A DNA stretch of 48,279 nucleotides from Fructobacillus ficulneus (GTDB lineage: Bacteria > Bacillota > Bacilli > Lactobacillales > Lactobacillaceae), in contig NZ_DF968001.1 in NCBI RefSeq assembly GCF_001047075.2, forward strand, positions 84,939-133,217. Reading direction: 5' to 3'. Below, one piece after another: positions 15,393 to 23,861 of the stretch. Position numbers and translations under genes: made by a program. Within the stretch, counting starts at the first letter, position 1; every line of letters starts with the position of its first letter. The notes under the pieces were generated by a model. The model had not been told where the DNA came from, did no database searches, and saw nothing but the letters and a program-made list of their open reading frames with translations.

Positions 15393-15772
15393 TGCGCCAA
15401 CCTCTTTAGTTTCGCTATGAAACTAGTTCTTTCTTTGATAAACGGTGTTCCAAGAAACTTCCTAGCCGGCATAAAACGTGTCCCGTATTCTTGGTATTGA
15501 GCGTAATCAGTTCCAAACTTAATTTCACCGGTCAAACCGGTATAACTAATTACTTGCGAACGTTTCAATGTACCACCAACGTAGCCCTTTGGCTTTTTGG
15601 TCTTAACCTCATAACGTTCACCCCATCCAACTGGAACAAGTTCAGCACTTTTTCTGGCAACATTGACAGTCGATTCTTTCACGATTTTTCGTGCAGTGTT
15701 CATCTTGCCAATCTCTTCGATGTGCTTGATTAAGTCGTCCATTCCTTGAAACTTCACACTATAATCTGCCAT
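15389..15772 (-). CDS. HK97 gp10-like head-tail protein
   Basis: 127 residues from ATG 15772 (MADYSVKFQGMDDLIKHIEE...), chosen over a longer frame because GGGGTGG precedes it and the family begins this way. VPVGWGERYEVKTKKPKGYVGGTLKRS and FGTDYAQYQEYGTRFMPARK (YxxxxEYGT) are the family signature. It acts in tail completion or joining. It overlaps the head closure gene by 14 bases. Confidence 0.85.
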   Translation of the reverse strand: MADYSVKFQGMDDLIKHIEEIGKMNTARKIVKESTVNVARKSAELVPVGWGERYEVKTKKPKGYVGGTLKRSQVISYTGLTGEIKFGTDYAQYQEYGTRFMPARKFLGTPFIKERTSFIAKLKRLAQ

Positions 15773-16040
15773 GATATTCCACCCCATAAATGGTCGATGA
15801 CCGGTCAGTATAGTTACTATTCTTGATTTCATAGTTCTTACCAGCAACTGTAAAGAAACCAGACCGAACATCAACTTTATTTTGGAATCGAACAGCAACG
15901 CTACCTCGTTGTGCGGATCCAAACACCAAATTCTGTGCTTGAAAACCTAAACTAGTCACGTTGACTGGGTATATTTGTGGCTGATGAACTAACGAACCTT
16001 TTTCTTGCCTGACAAATGTCAATCGTTGGTTATATCTCAT
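15759..16040 (-). CDS. Head closure protein
   Basis: 93 residues: MRYNQRLTFVRQEKGS, VTSLGFQAQNLVFGSAQRGS, FFTVAGKNYEIKNSNYTDRS. Size, beta-rich content and position match head-closure (SPP1 gp16-like/H_T_join) proteins. It seals the portal exit before tail attachment. Confidence 0.7.
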   Translation of the reverse strand: MRYNQRLTFVRQEKGSLVHQPQIYPVNVTSLGFQAQNLVFGSAQRGSVAVRFQNKVDVRSGFFTVAGKNYEIKNSNYTDRSSTIYGVEYHGRL

Positions 16041-16046
16041 AGTTAG

Positions 16047-16376
16047 TCACCACATGATAATCTTTCCACGATTTCGTTCAGACATGTATCGGGCAATGGT
16101 CGTTGCGTATTCATCAAAGTCGCTATTAGGATAGCTAATTGATTCCCCTTCTTGTGAAAATGAAGAATAACCCTCATTTCCAAGACGGTTGTAACGTGCC
16201 AAAACAACATGCTGAATGATTGGTTCTAATTTGTCAGGAACGGTCGTTTCATCAACCAACATAGCTAGTTGGCTTCTTGTCATCGTTTCTAGTGTCGTGA
16301 TGACATTGTCTTGAACGTTGTCTGTGATACCAGCTAACGTCTTGACAGTATCAAGAACACTTGGTGTATCACCCAT
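16047..16376 (-). CDS. Head-tail connector adaptor
   Basis: 109 residues, mostly helical: VLDTVKTLAGITDNVQDNVI, IIQHVVLARYNRLGNEGYSS, FSQEGESISYPNSDFDEYA. Phage_connect_1 (gp6/gp15-like) adaptors start with such a helix and carry the 'NRxGxEGxxSxSxEGxSxxY' stretch. It binds the portal ring. First gene after the major capsid protein. Confidence 0.8.
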   Translation of the reverse strand: MGDTPSVLDTVKTLAGITDNVQDNVITTLETMTRSQLAMLVDETTVPDKLEPIIQHVVLARYNRLGNEGYSSFSQEGESISYPNSDFDEYATTIARYMSERNRGKIIMW

Positions 16377-16387
16377 TCAAGGCCTCC

Positions 16388-17398
16388 TTACTTTGAAGGT
16401 GTTGCTGATGCATCGGTTGATGCTGAAGCTGAAGCCTTCTTAGTGTTCTTCTTTGCGTTCTTGTCAGTAGAATCTACACCATCACCTGGTACTGTTCCCA
16501 ATACATCGTCAGGTGATTGTGCCACGTTGATAGTGGCAAAGGCATCAGGACGTACAGGCAAAACGGCGATTGACATAGTAGCCTTCAATGCCACCATATC
16601 TTGTTCAAACAAGTTGACAGGTGAACCATCAGCATTTGTCAAAGTTGACAATTGTGCATCAGTTGACACCTCGACTTCCAAATCTCCAGGGATTCCATAG
16701 TACAGGTAGTCAAAGTTTCCATAGACCAATTCACCACGGTTCAAGATACCTGATTGAGTGTTAACAATAGGGCGACCGTCCAACTGTCCAGTTGCTGTGT
16801 TATACAAGTGGTCTGCATATTGTCCGCCGTTTGGTTGAACAGCAGTACGCAAGGCTGGTTGGTTCATCAAAGTAGAGATGAATGCATTACCTTCAATGTT
16901 TTTAGCATAAAGCTTGTCTTCAAGTGACAAGATGTTGTCATAGTTGATGTCACCAGTTACAGTCAGGCTGTTCTTAGTGGCGTTGTCAGCCAACGATTGA
17001 CCATAAGGCGAATTTACACCCTTGATAACCGCCAAATCAATTGCCTTGTCAAATTGTTCAACAATGAGTGGCGTAACAGCATTGAAGAAGTCAGGTTCTG
17101 AATACTTCAAATATTCCTTAGAAACTGGCACGATAACGGCCAACTTTTGAGCCGTCAACTTAGCAGGAAGCAATGATGGCTTACCTGTTGCAATACGTTG
17201 CGTTTCACCGTTCCAGTAAGCACCAGAAACGCCGGTCATAAATGAAAATGACTTTTCCTTTTGTCCTGCCATGTCGATCGGCTTTGCCAGTTGCAATACG
17301 GCTGATTGTCCCATCAAACGTTCCAAAACAGTTGTCTGAACGTTTGCAGGTACTTGTGATGTAGTTGTTACATTTGCTGGGTTAAATGATTGAACCAT
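16388..17398 (-). CDS. Major capsid protein (HK97 fold)
   Basis: 336 residues. QTTVLERLMGQSAVLQLAKP, AYWNGETQRIATGKPSLLPA, LTAQKLAVIVPVSKEYLKYS, and a C-terminal MVALKATMSIAVLPVRPDAF are HK97-fold capsid signatures. A Lys/Ala/Ser/Thr/Asp-rich tail of about 40 residues extends past the fold. It follows the scaffold gene; no protease gene is present. In CmdTAC the trigger is a phage capsid protein, so proteins like this could be sensed by the TAC operon at 1323-2706 (inference). Confidence 0.92.
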   Translation of the reverse strand: MVQSFNPANVTTTSQVPANVQTTVLERLMGQSAVLQLAKPIDMAGQKEKSFSFMTGVSGAYWNGETQRIATGKPSLLPAKLTAQKLAVIVPVSKEYLKYSEPDFFNAVTPLIVEQFDKAIDLAVIKGVNSPYGQSLADNATKNSLTVTGDINYDNILSLEDKLYAKNIEGNAFISTLMNQPALRTAVQPNGGQYADHLYNTATGQLDGRPIVNTQSGILNRGELVYGNFDYLYYGIPGDLEVEVSTDAQLSTLTNADGSPVNLFEQDMVALKATMSIAVLPVRPDAFATINVAQSPDDVLGTVPGDGVDSTDKNAKKNTKKASASASTDASATPSK

Positions 17399-17410
17399 GT
17401 GTATTTCTCC

Positions 17411-17965
17411 TTATTTGATTACACGATTTTTTTCTGCCAATTCCATAAATGATCGGCCAGTAACTGAACCAAAAGAACCCGTGTCTTTTGGTGTTGATTG
17501 CTTAGAGAGTTCATCGACCTTTGATTTCACAGCATCAGCGATGACGGCCTTTAGATAATTGATATTGTTGTTTGTCTTTTCCACATCTTCTGACAACACC
17601 AAATCTGTTAGTTCGTCAGTGTTTGGAAGACCTGCTTCAGCCAATGTTGACTTGGCCTGAATGGAATATTCACGCATTTGCAATGACTTTTCACGTTCGG
17701 TCAACGTCTTTTCACGTTCGGCTTGTTCGGCCTTTGTCCGTTCCGCTTCTGTCATCTTTGCTAATTGCTTAGCCTTGTCTTCACGTGCTTTGGCTTCTTC
17801 TTCCCACTTGCCTCGAGCTGTTTCAATTGCCTTTGAAACTCGCTTGTCCATGAAACTATCTAGTTCAGATTGACTTTCAAAATTGATTCCGTCTTGCTTG
17901 ACTTCTTCAGCATTGTCGTCAACTTGTCCTTCAACAGCTTCACTTTGTGTTGCATCGTTTTCCAT
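17411..17965 (-). CDS. Scaffolding protein (DUF4355)
   Basis: 184 residues from ATG 17965, with GGGAGGAG just upstream. A long charged coiled coil (KAIETARGKWEEEAKAREDK..., AEQAEREKTLTEREKSLQMR), then SIQAKSTLAEAGLPNTDELT and a basic end, the DUF4355 pattern. It guides capsid assembly and sits immediately before the capsid gene. Confidence 0.9.
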   Translation of the reverse strand: MENDATQSEAVEGQVDDNAEEVKQDGINFESQSELDSFMDKRVSKAIETARGKWEEEAKAREDKAKQLAKMTEAERTKAEQAEREKTLTEREKSLQMREYSIQAKSTLAEAGLPNTDELTDLVLSEDVEKTNNNINYLKAVIADAVKSKVDELSKQSTPKDTGSFGSVTGRSFMELAEKNRVIK

Positions 17966-18003
17966 TTTTTTACTCCTCCCACAAACGCTTAATTGACAGC
18001 AAA

Positions 18004-18051
18004 ACAAAAAGACCCATACACGGCTTTTCAGCCCCATACACGTCTTTTTGT
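18004..18051 (-). terminator. Hairpin between minor head and scaffold genes
   Basis: Ten-base inverted repeat ACAAAAAGAC / GTCTTTTTGT encloses GGCT-GAAA-AGCC. The right arm's T5 makes a terminator-like structure on either strand. It may lower or process read-through ahead of the abundant scaffold and capsid genes. Confidence 0.5.
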
Positions 18052-18130
18052 TCACACAGCTATCAAATACTAGCCCATGCACGATAATTGTTTTACAAGC
18101 CTTTTATGGCGACTTGCTTAGGTCGCATGA

Positions 18131-19042
18131 TTAGTTATCTAGTGCCGGCACAATTGAACACATACAATTTGGATGGAACGGGTACATGTTTGTACCAATT
18201 TCAGCATCTGACATCTTATATGGCCCGTCTTTTGCAATGCTGATACATACCTGGCACGCCTTGCGTTCATAAATAATGTCATACATATCAATGCCAGTCT
18301 GTTTGTAACTGTCTTGCTGTACTTCACCCTGCACACGGGCCGTTTCCGTAATTAAAAGCCTTCCAACTTGCGCTGGTTGTGCTTGAAACACGTCTCTGAA
18401 GTCCTTGTTGAACTGATTAGGGTTTTTACCTTGTAAAATCACTCGGTTCAGCGTTTCAGATAACTTATTCTTAAGTTGTTCTTGGTTATTCCAGATATTA
18501 TCACTAAATGAGTAAGAACCCTTACCAGCTAGTGAATAATTAGCGTTTACCATTGACTTAATAGCCGTTTCTGTAGCGCCAACACTTGAACCAAGGATAG
18601 TTGACTGCCGTTTGTACTCTTCCATGGCCTGACTCATCAAAAAGTCTTCCGTTTGGCTTGTTACTTTGCCGTTTAGCCGGTCAACTTCTAATTGCATTTC
18701 CAATTCCAACAATTTCAACCGGCTTACCCTAATTTTCAGGTTGTACAGCTTCAAATCCTTGTTTGCCTGTTCAGAAAAGTCTTTTTCAGCAACATATTGC
18801 TTCACTTTCTTCTCAAAACGTGTCACATCTGTCTTATCAGCCAATTTCATGGCATCTGCCATCGTCATTCCTTGTCCGCTTGCATAACGGGCATAATTCC
18901 TGACAATATCGTCTTGGATGTCTTGCAAAGCCTGTTCATATGAGCCATTAGTCACTTTTAATTCGTCATTGACTGCTTTCTTGATATCTTCAGCGTGGTC
19001 TAACTCACGTTGCACCCAATATGACTTACTCTTGTCCACCAT
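18131..19042 (-). CDS. Minor head protein (SPP1 gp7 / phage Mu F family)
   Basis: 303 residues. Helical N-terminal part and C-terminal morphogenesis domain with RLLITETARVQGEVQQDSYK, ERKACQVCISIAKDGPYKMS and YPFHPNCMCSIVPAL (paired Cys and PxHPNCxC motif). It enters the procapsid with the portal. It overlaps the portal gene by 17 bases. Confidence 0.9.
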   Translation of the reverse strand: MVDKSKSYWVQRELDHAEDIKKAVNDELKVTNGSYEQALQDIQDDIVRNYARYASGQGMTMADAMKLADKTDVTRFEKKVKQYVAEKDFSEQANKDLKLYNLKIRVSRLKLLELEMQLEVDRLNGKVTSQTEDFLMSQAMEEYKRQSTILGSSVGATETAIKSMVNANYSLAGKGSYSFSDNIWNNQEQLKNKLSETLNRVILQGKNPNQFNKDFRDVFQAQPAQVGRLLITETARVQGEVQQDSYKQTGIDMYDIIYERKACQVCISIAKDGPYKMSDAEIGTNMYPFHPNCMCSIVPALDN

Positions 19043-20528
19043 CTACTTCATCCCCTTTGTCACTGTCAAACTTGACGTTATTCATGGGTTCAGACTGGTC
19101 AAGACCTTCTTCTTGTTCTTTAGCAAGATTGTTCTCTTCATTGGTGGCATCCGTGAAGTGTGTCTGGTCATACATCGTCTGGCGTGACAATGGAATACCA
19201 GCATTTGTCAGCATTTGCACTTCTTCAGAAACGGCATAAGGCAAGTTAGGTGTGAATGTTGCTGTTACTTGACCAACGGTTGCTAATCCATTAGATAGGT
19301 TTGAACTCAGACTGCCAAGCAACTGATAACGCTTAGACAAAGACCGCTTGAATGAGTTGATAGTCTGTGCAATGGCCTGCTCAAAACCAAAAATCTTGTA
19401 CCGCATTGACACGCCACTTGCGTTTCCACTGAAGCTTTCATCTGAAAGATTAGGAACGTTTGAGAGCGTGAAGATGTCTTTATACAGTCTTTGTTGATAG
19501 TTTTCTGAAGCTTCTGAATTAAATTCAGTGTTGATATACTTGGCATCAACACTGGTTGTGTTTCCGTTACGGTCTGAACCTGATTGCAAGGCCAACACAC
19601 CATATTTCTTGATGTTCTTAATCAATTGATTGACACCATCACCATCTGGTGCTTGAAAATCACCACTGATAACCAATAATGAGTTGACCACATCAGTCAT
19701 GTAGTTTGATGTGTCTGAATTGACAGCATCGTAAGCATCAATCAAAGAAATCACATCTTCATACCAACCTGTCCGATAACGATTGCTGTTGTATTCCACA
19801 ATTGGCAATGAATTATAGAAGTGTGGTGTTTCATCGACAACCGTCATTGAACCGCCGACTTGTTCAGTAATATTTTTGAAAGTGATAATGCTGTTAGTCG
19901 TGTACAAACTAACCGTGTACTGTGGCACACCTGAATTCTGCAAATCTTGCAACTGCACCAAGCGAACACCAGCGACCGGATTTTTCTCAATGGTATTGTC
20001 ATAAACAACAAACGTTTCAAAAGCATTTGATAGTTTCACATTGTTTTGTGAATTTCCATCACGATATTGCAACTCATAAGCCCGGCCAAATTTAGCCACG
20101 TCATACATTAATTCATTATCAAGCGTTGCCACGTCATTATCATTATTGAATTCATCAACTGCTTCTTGTTGCTTATCATCAGGTACTGAATATTTGACCG
20201 GCACTGATGTTGAATAACCAGCAACGAACTGTGCAATAATCTTTCCGAAATTGTGTGCCCGGCGATAATCAGCTTTGCTGTCTTCATTGCGACTAGGTCG
20301 ACTATAAATGTCAGTATTTAGACCTTTAGAATACTGATCTAAAACTTGCAATCGTGGAACTTGTTTGGCAAAGAAGTGACTAATCATCTTAGCCAACAAT
20401 TCATAGTTGTTAGCCGTCAAATCGTCAATCGAGTTCACACGATAGTTGATATTTGATTCCGTTGAAAAAGGGAACTGACTCTGATTAAACAGGCCAATTC
20501 CCTTTTCAAAATTATTTACTTGCGCCAT
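19026..20528 (-). CDS. Portal protein (SPP1 gp6 type)
   Basis: 500 residues. YSKGLNTDIYSRPSRNEDSK, NFGKIIAQFVAGYSTSVPVK, LMYDVAKFGRAYELQYRDGN, and LSDESFSGNASGVSMRYKIF are characteristic of SPP1-type portals. It forms the dodecameric DNA channel. Directly downstream of the large terminase gene. Confidence 0.95.
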   Translation of the reverse strand: MAQVNNFEKGIGLFNQSQFPFSTESNINYRVNSIDDLTANNYELLAKMISHFFAKQVPRLQVLDQYSKGLNTDIYSRPSRNEDSKADYRRAHNFGKIIAQFVAGYSTSVPVKYSVPDDKQQEAVDEFNNDNDVATLDNELMYDVAKFGRAYELQYRDGNSQNNVKLSNAFETFVVYDNTIEKNPVAGVRLVQLQDLQNSGVPQYTVSLYTTNSIITFKNITEQVGGSMTVVDETPHFYNSLPIVEYNSNRYRTGWYEDVISLIDAYDAVNSDTSNYMTDVVNSLLVISGDFQAPDGDGVNQLIKNIKKYGVLALQSGSDRNGNTTSVDAKYINTEFNSEASENYQQRLYKDIFTLSNVPNLSDESFSGNASGVSMRYKIFGFEQAIAQTINSFKRSLSKRYQLLGSLSSNLSNGLATVGQVTATFTPNLPYAVSEEVQMLTNAGIPLSRQTMYDQTHFTDATNEENNLAKEQEEGLDQSEPMNNVKFDSDKGDEVDGGQE

Positions 20529-21779
20529 TTAGATATATCCTTTCAGCTTTGATAAGTCGTCAATTGACATGGTTGACTTTCCCTTTTCGATTGCTAACTT
20601 GTCGTTATAAATGACATAACGAATTGCATCCATTAAGTGATCGTTTTCCTTGACAACGTCACCATTCTTGCCCCAAACGTAACGATAGATTTCGCTCCTG
20701 AATGTCGGGCAGTCATCATAGACAACATTGAATTTATTGTTGTGTATCTTTTCAGCGACTGCTTCAATTCCATTTGAAACGTTCTTGTCAGCAAACACTG
20801 CTCGGATTCCGCTTTGTTTCAAGTCGTGAATGTGTTCAGGGTTTGCCGTATCACAGTAGAATATAATGTTGCCGAATCGTGATTGAATATCTTTCGCCAC
20901 ATTAATCCAGTGGTCGATAGGCTTTTTGTTGGCAACGTGTTCTTCCATCAATGTATACTTACCATTCTTGTAACCCATCACAGCAAAAGCGGTCGGGTGG
21001 TTGAACCCCCAGTCGACTCCAACAATAAAACGTTCATACGTATCATCAAAGGCCTGTTGCTTGCTAATCGTCATAGTGTCTTTGTCAAACTCTCCATACA
21101 CAGCACCTTCACCAGATACCCACAATCCTAGGATGTCCCGGTCATAAAACACACCCTTTGGCACAGTTGCCTTGAAGTTCTTTTTATACCCTTCATCCAA
21201 CATTTCATTATCGTCAAAGGTAAAATGATATGCCTGAATACCGTCATGTCCTGACTTTTCAATATAGTCTTTTAGCAACCAGTGTTCAGGGTTGTCAGGG
21301 TTGGTGTCACAAATTACTACCGCACCTTTACCTGAACAACGTGATCTAATTTCGTTGAACGCTTCTTGATTACAAAGACTCGCTTCATTGATGTACGCAC
21401 CGAAGGCCGTCATTCCACGAATTCTTCCGATACCACCTACTGAACCGGTCGATGTCTGCACCACGTGAACACCCATTAAATCAAAGCCGTTGTATCTATC
21501 AGTCTTGATTTTGATACCCATGTTGTTTAGTTCAGCAATGATATTTCGCTGGATGTTAGATAATGTATAACCAGCCAAGATGTATTGCGGATTTTCAACA
21601 CCAACTTCATTTGCGTTACGCTTAGCATTGGCAATCATCATGATGAAAAGTAAGTTGTTCAGGAATGTTTTTCCCGAACGTTTAGCCCCGTAAATAATCA
21701 GCAACTTCAAGTCGTCCATAATCCGGTTGACATCAGACACCACGTACTTTTGCTTAGCCGTCAGTTTCATTGATTTCAC
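20529..21779 (-). CDS. terL: Terminase large subunit (PBSX family)
   Basis: 416 residues. ATPase: Walker A LLIIYGAKRSGKTFLNN (about 27-43) and later VVICDTNPDNPEHW. Nuclease: RFIVGVDWGFNHPTAFAVMG (Asp), NIIFYCDTANPEHIHDL, and DHLMDAIRYVIY with the final acidic pair. It packages DNA at the portal. It overlaps the small subunit gene by 26 bases. Confidence 0.95.
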   Translation of the reverse strand: MKSMKLTAKQKYVVSDVNRIMDDLKLLIIYGAKRSGKTFLNNLLFIMMIANAKRNANEVGVENPQYILAGYTLSNIQRNIIAELNNMGIKIKTDRYNGFDLMGVHVVQTSTGSVGGIGRIRGMTAFGAYINEASLCNQEAFNEIRSRCSGKGAVVICDTNPDNPEHWLLKDYIEKSGHDGIQAYHFTFDDNEMLDEGYKKNFKATVPKGVFYDRDILGLWVSGEGAVYGEFDKDTMTISKQQAFDDTYERFIVGVDWGFNHPTAFAVMGYKNGKYTLMEEHVANKKPIDHWINVAKDIQSRFGNIIFYCDTANPEHIHDLKQSGIRAVFADKNVSNGIEAVAEKIHNNKFNVVYDDCPTFRSEIYRYVWGKNGDVVKENDHLMDAIRYVIYNDKLAIEKGKSTMSIDDLSKLKGYI

Positions 21780-22266
21780 CTAAGCTTTCTGCGATGCTGC
21801 CAAGCAAATTGTCTTGCTGATTTCCGCCACCTTGTAACTCCTTAGCCTTAGCTGACAAGATGTCTGCTTCAGCGGTCACCTTGCGCAACTGCTGCTCGGC
21901 CATTTTGTCTGAACCAGGATAACGTTTAAGGATTTCTTTGGTAGCACTGATTCGTGTCTTTAAATCTGCTTCTTTCTCGGTTTCTTCAATACCAAATGGC
22001 GTGGACATGACGACCGTTTCCTTTATCTCACCTCTAGCTATACTAGTCAATAGTTGAACGGCTTCCTTGGCGCTCATAATGCGCTTAGAATCAATTTCAG
22101 CCATGCGCTTGTCTATGTATTCTTTGATGACAAGCTTTGACAAGTTTTGCTGTCCAATTTGTCTAGCCGTTTTCTTGCTGTAACCCGCTTTAATAGCGGA
22201 CTGAGTAGCATTGCCTGACTCAATGTATTCATCTGCCCATTTAAGTTGCTTTGGTGTCAGTTTCAT
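21754..22266 (-). CDS. terS: Terminase small subunit
   Basis: 170 residues. LTPKQLKWADEYIESGNATQ SAIKAG, then YSKKTARQIGQQNLSKLVIK and YIDKRMAEID: the Terminase_2 helix-turn-helix that recognises the packaging site. C-terminal coiled coil and acidic end. It begins the packaging operon. Confidence 0.92.
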   Translation of the reverse strand: MKLTPKQLKWADEYIESGNATQSAIKAGYSKKTARQIGQQNLSKLVIKEYIDKRMAEIDSKRIMSAKEAVQLLTSIARGEIKETVVMSTPFGIEETEKEADLKTRISATKEILKRYPGSDKMAEQQLRKVTAEADILSAKAKELQGGGNQQDNLLGSIAESLGEINETDG

Positions 22267-22329
22267 GTCATTGTCGCTCCTCCTTTCATGTTGATTTTTT
22301 ATGTATTAAAAAAGGCAGCTACATGCCGT

Positions 22330-22472
22330 CTAAATGATTTCGTAATTCTTCTTGAAGTCATCAGGATTCAATGGATAACGGTTACCGTCTGCTTCCGTAA
22401 TGATGTAATCGCCCTTGCTTGGTCATGAATCTTACCTTCTGGGTTCTGAATCTTTCTTTTAAAAATTACCAT
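22330..22472 (-). pseudogene. Small conserved phage gene broken by a 1-base frameshift
   Basis: ATG 22472 starts MVIFKRKIQNPEGKIHDQ; after this the frame ends prematurely at a TGA. Another frame carries the rest, KGDYIITEADGNRYPLNPDD then FKKNYEII and a TAG at 22330. One missing base around 22420-22425, just after GKIHD, explains it. The putative intact protein would be about 47 residues. No distinct ribosome site problem. Function unknown. Confidence 0.6.
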
Positions 22473-22482
22473 TGTTTATCTC

Positions 22483-22698
22483 CTATTCAAAATAACTAGC
22501 GAAAGGATAAAGCAGTTCATCGTTTTCTCTAGTATCATCAACGGTCATTGCTGTAACAGAAAATTCCATTGGCTTATCTTTATTTTGATTAATGTACTCG
22601 GAAGCATTATCAGGACTTGAAAATACACCTTCAACCCAAAGGCTATCTCCCCAATCATCCCCTGTTTCCTCACCAGTAACTAAGTATACTTTTTTCAT
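22483..22698 (-). CDS. Small hypothetical phage protein
   Basis: 71 residues: MKKVYLVTGEETGDDWGDSL, WVEGVFSSPDNASEYINQNK. The 'KxYLVT...VEGVFSSxxxAxEYI' pattern is common in small phage proteins (DUF7336-like). No known activity. It overlaps the upstream gene by four bases. Confidence 0.65.
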   Translation of the reverse strand: MKKVYLVTGEETGDDWGDSLWVEGVFSSPDNASEYINQNKDKPMEFSVTAMTVDDTRENDELLYPFASYFE

Positions 22699-22877
22699 TT
22701 ATCTATCCACTTCATATGCTTTCCGTAATTGATCGCACCAAATCGAAAACCTGCCCGCATATTCGCATGGCGGTAATTGTGCTTTTCAGGGTGTTCATCT
22801 GTACGACTAGCAAAATGTTCGTTCACTTCGGTCGCCTGTTGCTTGTGGCGTTTGATACGCTCATTTTTTGATTCCAT
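22695..22877 (-). CDS. Small hypothetical phage protein
   Basis: 60 residues from ATG 22877, preceded by GTGAGGTG. Very polar with many His/Lys/Arg (KNERIKRHKQQATEVNEHFA, HPEKHNYRHANMRAGFRFGA). Not recognised. It is the second gene of a late-operon string of small proteins. Confidence 0.6.
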   Translation of the reverse strand: MESKNERIKRHKQQATEVNEHFASRTDEHPEKHNYRHANMRAGFRFGAINYGKHMKWIDK

Positions 22878-22884
22878 AAGCACC

Positions 22885-23046
22885 TCACAACGCTAGAGCA
22901 CTCATCAAGAACTTAAATCCCGTGACTAAGATAGCGAACCCAGCAAATGTACCACCGGCAATCAAAGCAATTAACGCTACCCCTGATAGTGTCATAAACG
23001 TTGTACCGATAACCCAACCAACAACTTCTCCAATTTTTTCAAGCAT
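22885..23046 (-). CDS. Small two-helix membrane protein
   Basis: 53 residues, MLEKIGEVVGWVIGTTFMTL followed by SGVALIALIAGGTFAGFAIL and a short tail. Two closely spaced membrane segments. A strong GGGAGG site precedes the ATG. Could be a holin-like or superinfection protein; not recognised. First protein gene after the tRNA-like region. Confidence 0.6.
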   Translation of the reverse strand: MLEKIGEVVGWVIGTTFMTLSGVALIALIAGGTFAGFAILVTGFKFLMSALAL

Positions 23047-23097
23047 TACTATCCTCCCAAATAAAAATGGTCAGTGCATTATTTGCACTAACCACTA

Positions 23098-23132
23098 AAT
23101 AAAAAGAACCATTTCCAAAATGGAAACAGTTC
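23098..23132 (-). terminator. Terminator behind the phage tRNA transcript
   Basis: Minus-strand stem GAACTGTTTCCA / TGGAAATGGTTC (one mismatch) followed by TTTTTATTT. It separates the tRNA transcript from the late genes, so late transcription must read through or restart. Confidence 0.7.
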
Positions 23133-23360
23133 GATATGTACGTAGTTGCTTTCCGCCAGGAAGCAACCACAGGCTCGCTAACAAGGTATCTAATCTTGGT
23201 CACGGCAAGCTATGATTCTGGATGGAGTCGAACCATCATCTGCAGATTAACCGTCCGCTGCTCTAACCATTGAGCTATAGAATCATCTGCCAACCATTCC
23301 AGGCCGGCTATTTCAAAGGAGCGTAGGTGTTTCCGCACCCCGCAGAAATTCTTTTGCAAA
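23133..23360 (-). other. Structured region around the phage tRNA, possible packaging-site locus
   Basis: On the minus strand: GGTG-N6-CACC, then GCCGGCC-N6-GGTTGGC before the tRNA; after it GCTTGC...GCGAGC and GTTGCTT...AAGCAAC. No reading frame is supported. Location between late regulator and terminase small subunit is where cos or pac sites sit, and where such phages often carry short structured RNAs. Assignment is inference. Confidence 0.35.
23213..23284 (-). tRNA. Prophage tRNA-Asn(GUU)-like, with non-standard position 33
   Basis: 72-nt cloverleaf: acceptor GATTCTA/CAGAATC (last pair A-C), D arm AGCTCAATGGTTAGAGC, anticodon stem GCGGA/TCTGC, T arm GATGG-TTCGACT-CCATC, discriminator A, no encoded CCA. 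The anticodon loop reads CGGTTAA, so GTT is at 34-36 and position 33 is G instead of the near-universal U. Function as a normal tRNA is therefore uncertain. Confidence 0.7.
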
Positions 23361-23400
23361 ATTTCTATACTACAAATATAACACGTTTTTTAGGGTAAAA

Positions 23401-23435
23401 AGTCGCATGATAGTCGCATGTTTTCAGAGGGTCAA
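23401..23435 (-). promoter_or_regulatory. Late-operon promoter with paired 9-bp direct repeats
   Basis: TTGACC (23430-23435), 17-base spacer, TATCAT (23407-23412), minus strand. AGTCGCATG occurs twice (23401-23409 and 23412-23420, 11-base period), overlapping the -10 and spacer. The -35 is inside the last codons of the late regulator gene, a probable binding site for it. Confidence 0.6.
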
Positions 23436-23861
23436 GTTTTCCACAGGTCTTGACCAATGAGAATTGTAATACTTTTCTTTAGCATGTTGCACATCACGAA
23501 TGCACTGACTCTTAGATTTATAGACCATCTCGGCAATCTTGGGCCACACATAATTCTTTTGTTCGTCATAATGATAATCCAACATCGTGACGAGCTGTCG
23601 GTCAATTGTTTGCATAAACTGCTTAACCGATTCATAGCGAATGGTAAGCTGAATCATTTCGGGATCAGACTCTTCCCTAATAATCTGATTATCAAGAGCT
23701 CGATTGACTTCATTTTGTTTTTTCCCGCCACCAACATTTTCATCACGAACAGGATTATCAAACCGCAATTCAAAGCGGCGCCAATCAATCTGCTTTTTGA
23801 TTGTTCCAGAGAAATAATCAGTAAATAACTGATCCACCGTATATCCCAAATCTATCACCAC
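23424..23861 (-). CDS. ArpU/RinA family late transcription regulator
   Basis: 145 residues starting with GTG after AAAAGGTG. Features: FTDYFSGTIKKQIDWRRFEL, PEMIQLTIRYESVKQFMQTI, MVYKSKSQCIRDVQHAKEKY. Length, the late-region position and the C-terminal sigma4-like helices fit ArpU/RinA regulators that activate packaging and structural genes. Its 3' end contains the -35 of the next promoter. Confidence 0.75.
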   Translation of the reverse strand: MVIDLGYTVDQLFTDYFSGTIKKQIDWRRFELRFDNPVRDENVGGGKKQNEVNRALDNQIIREESDPEMIQLTIRYESVKQFMQTIDRQLVTMLDYHYDEQKNYVWPKIAEMVYKSKSQCIRDVQHAKEKYYNSHWSRPVENLTL

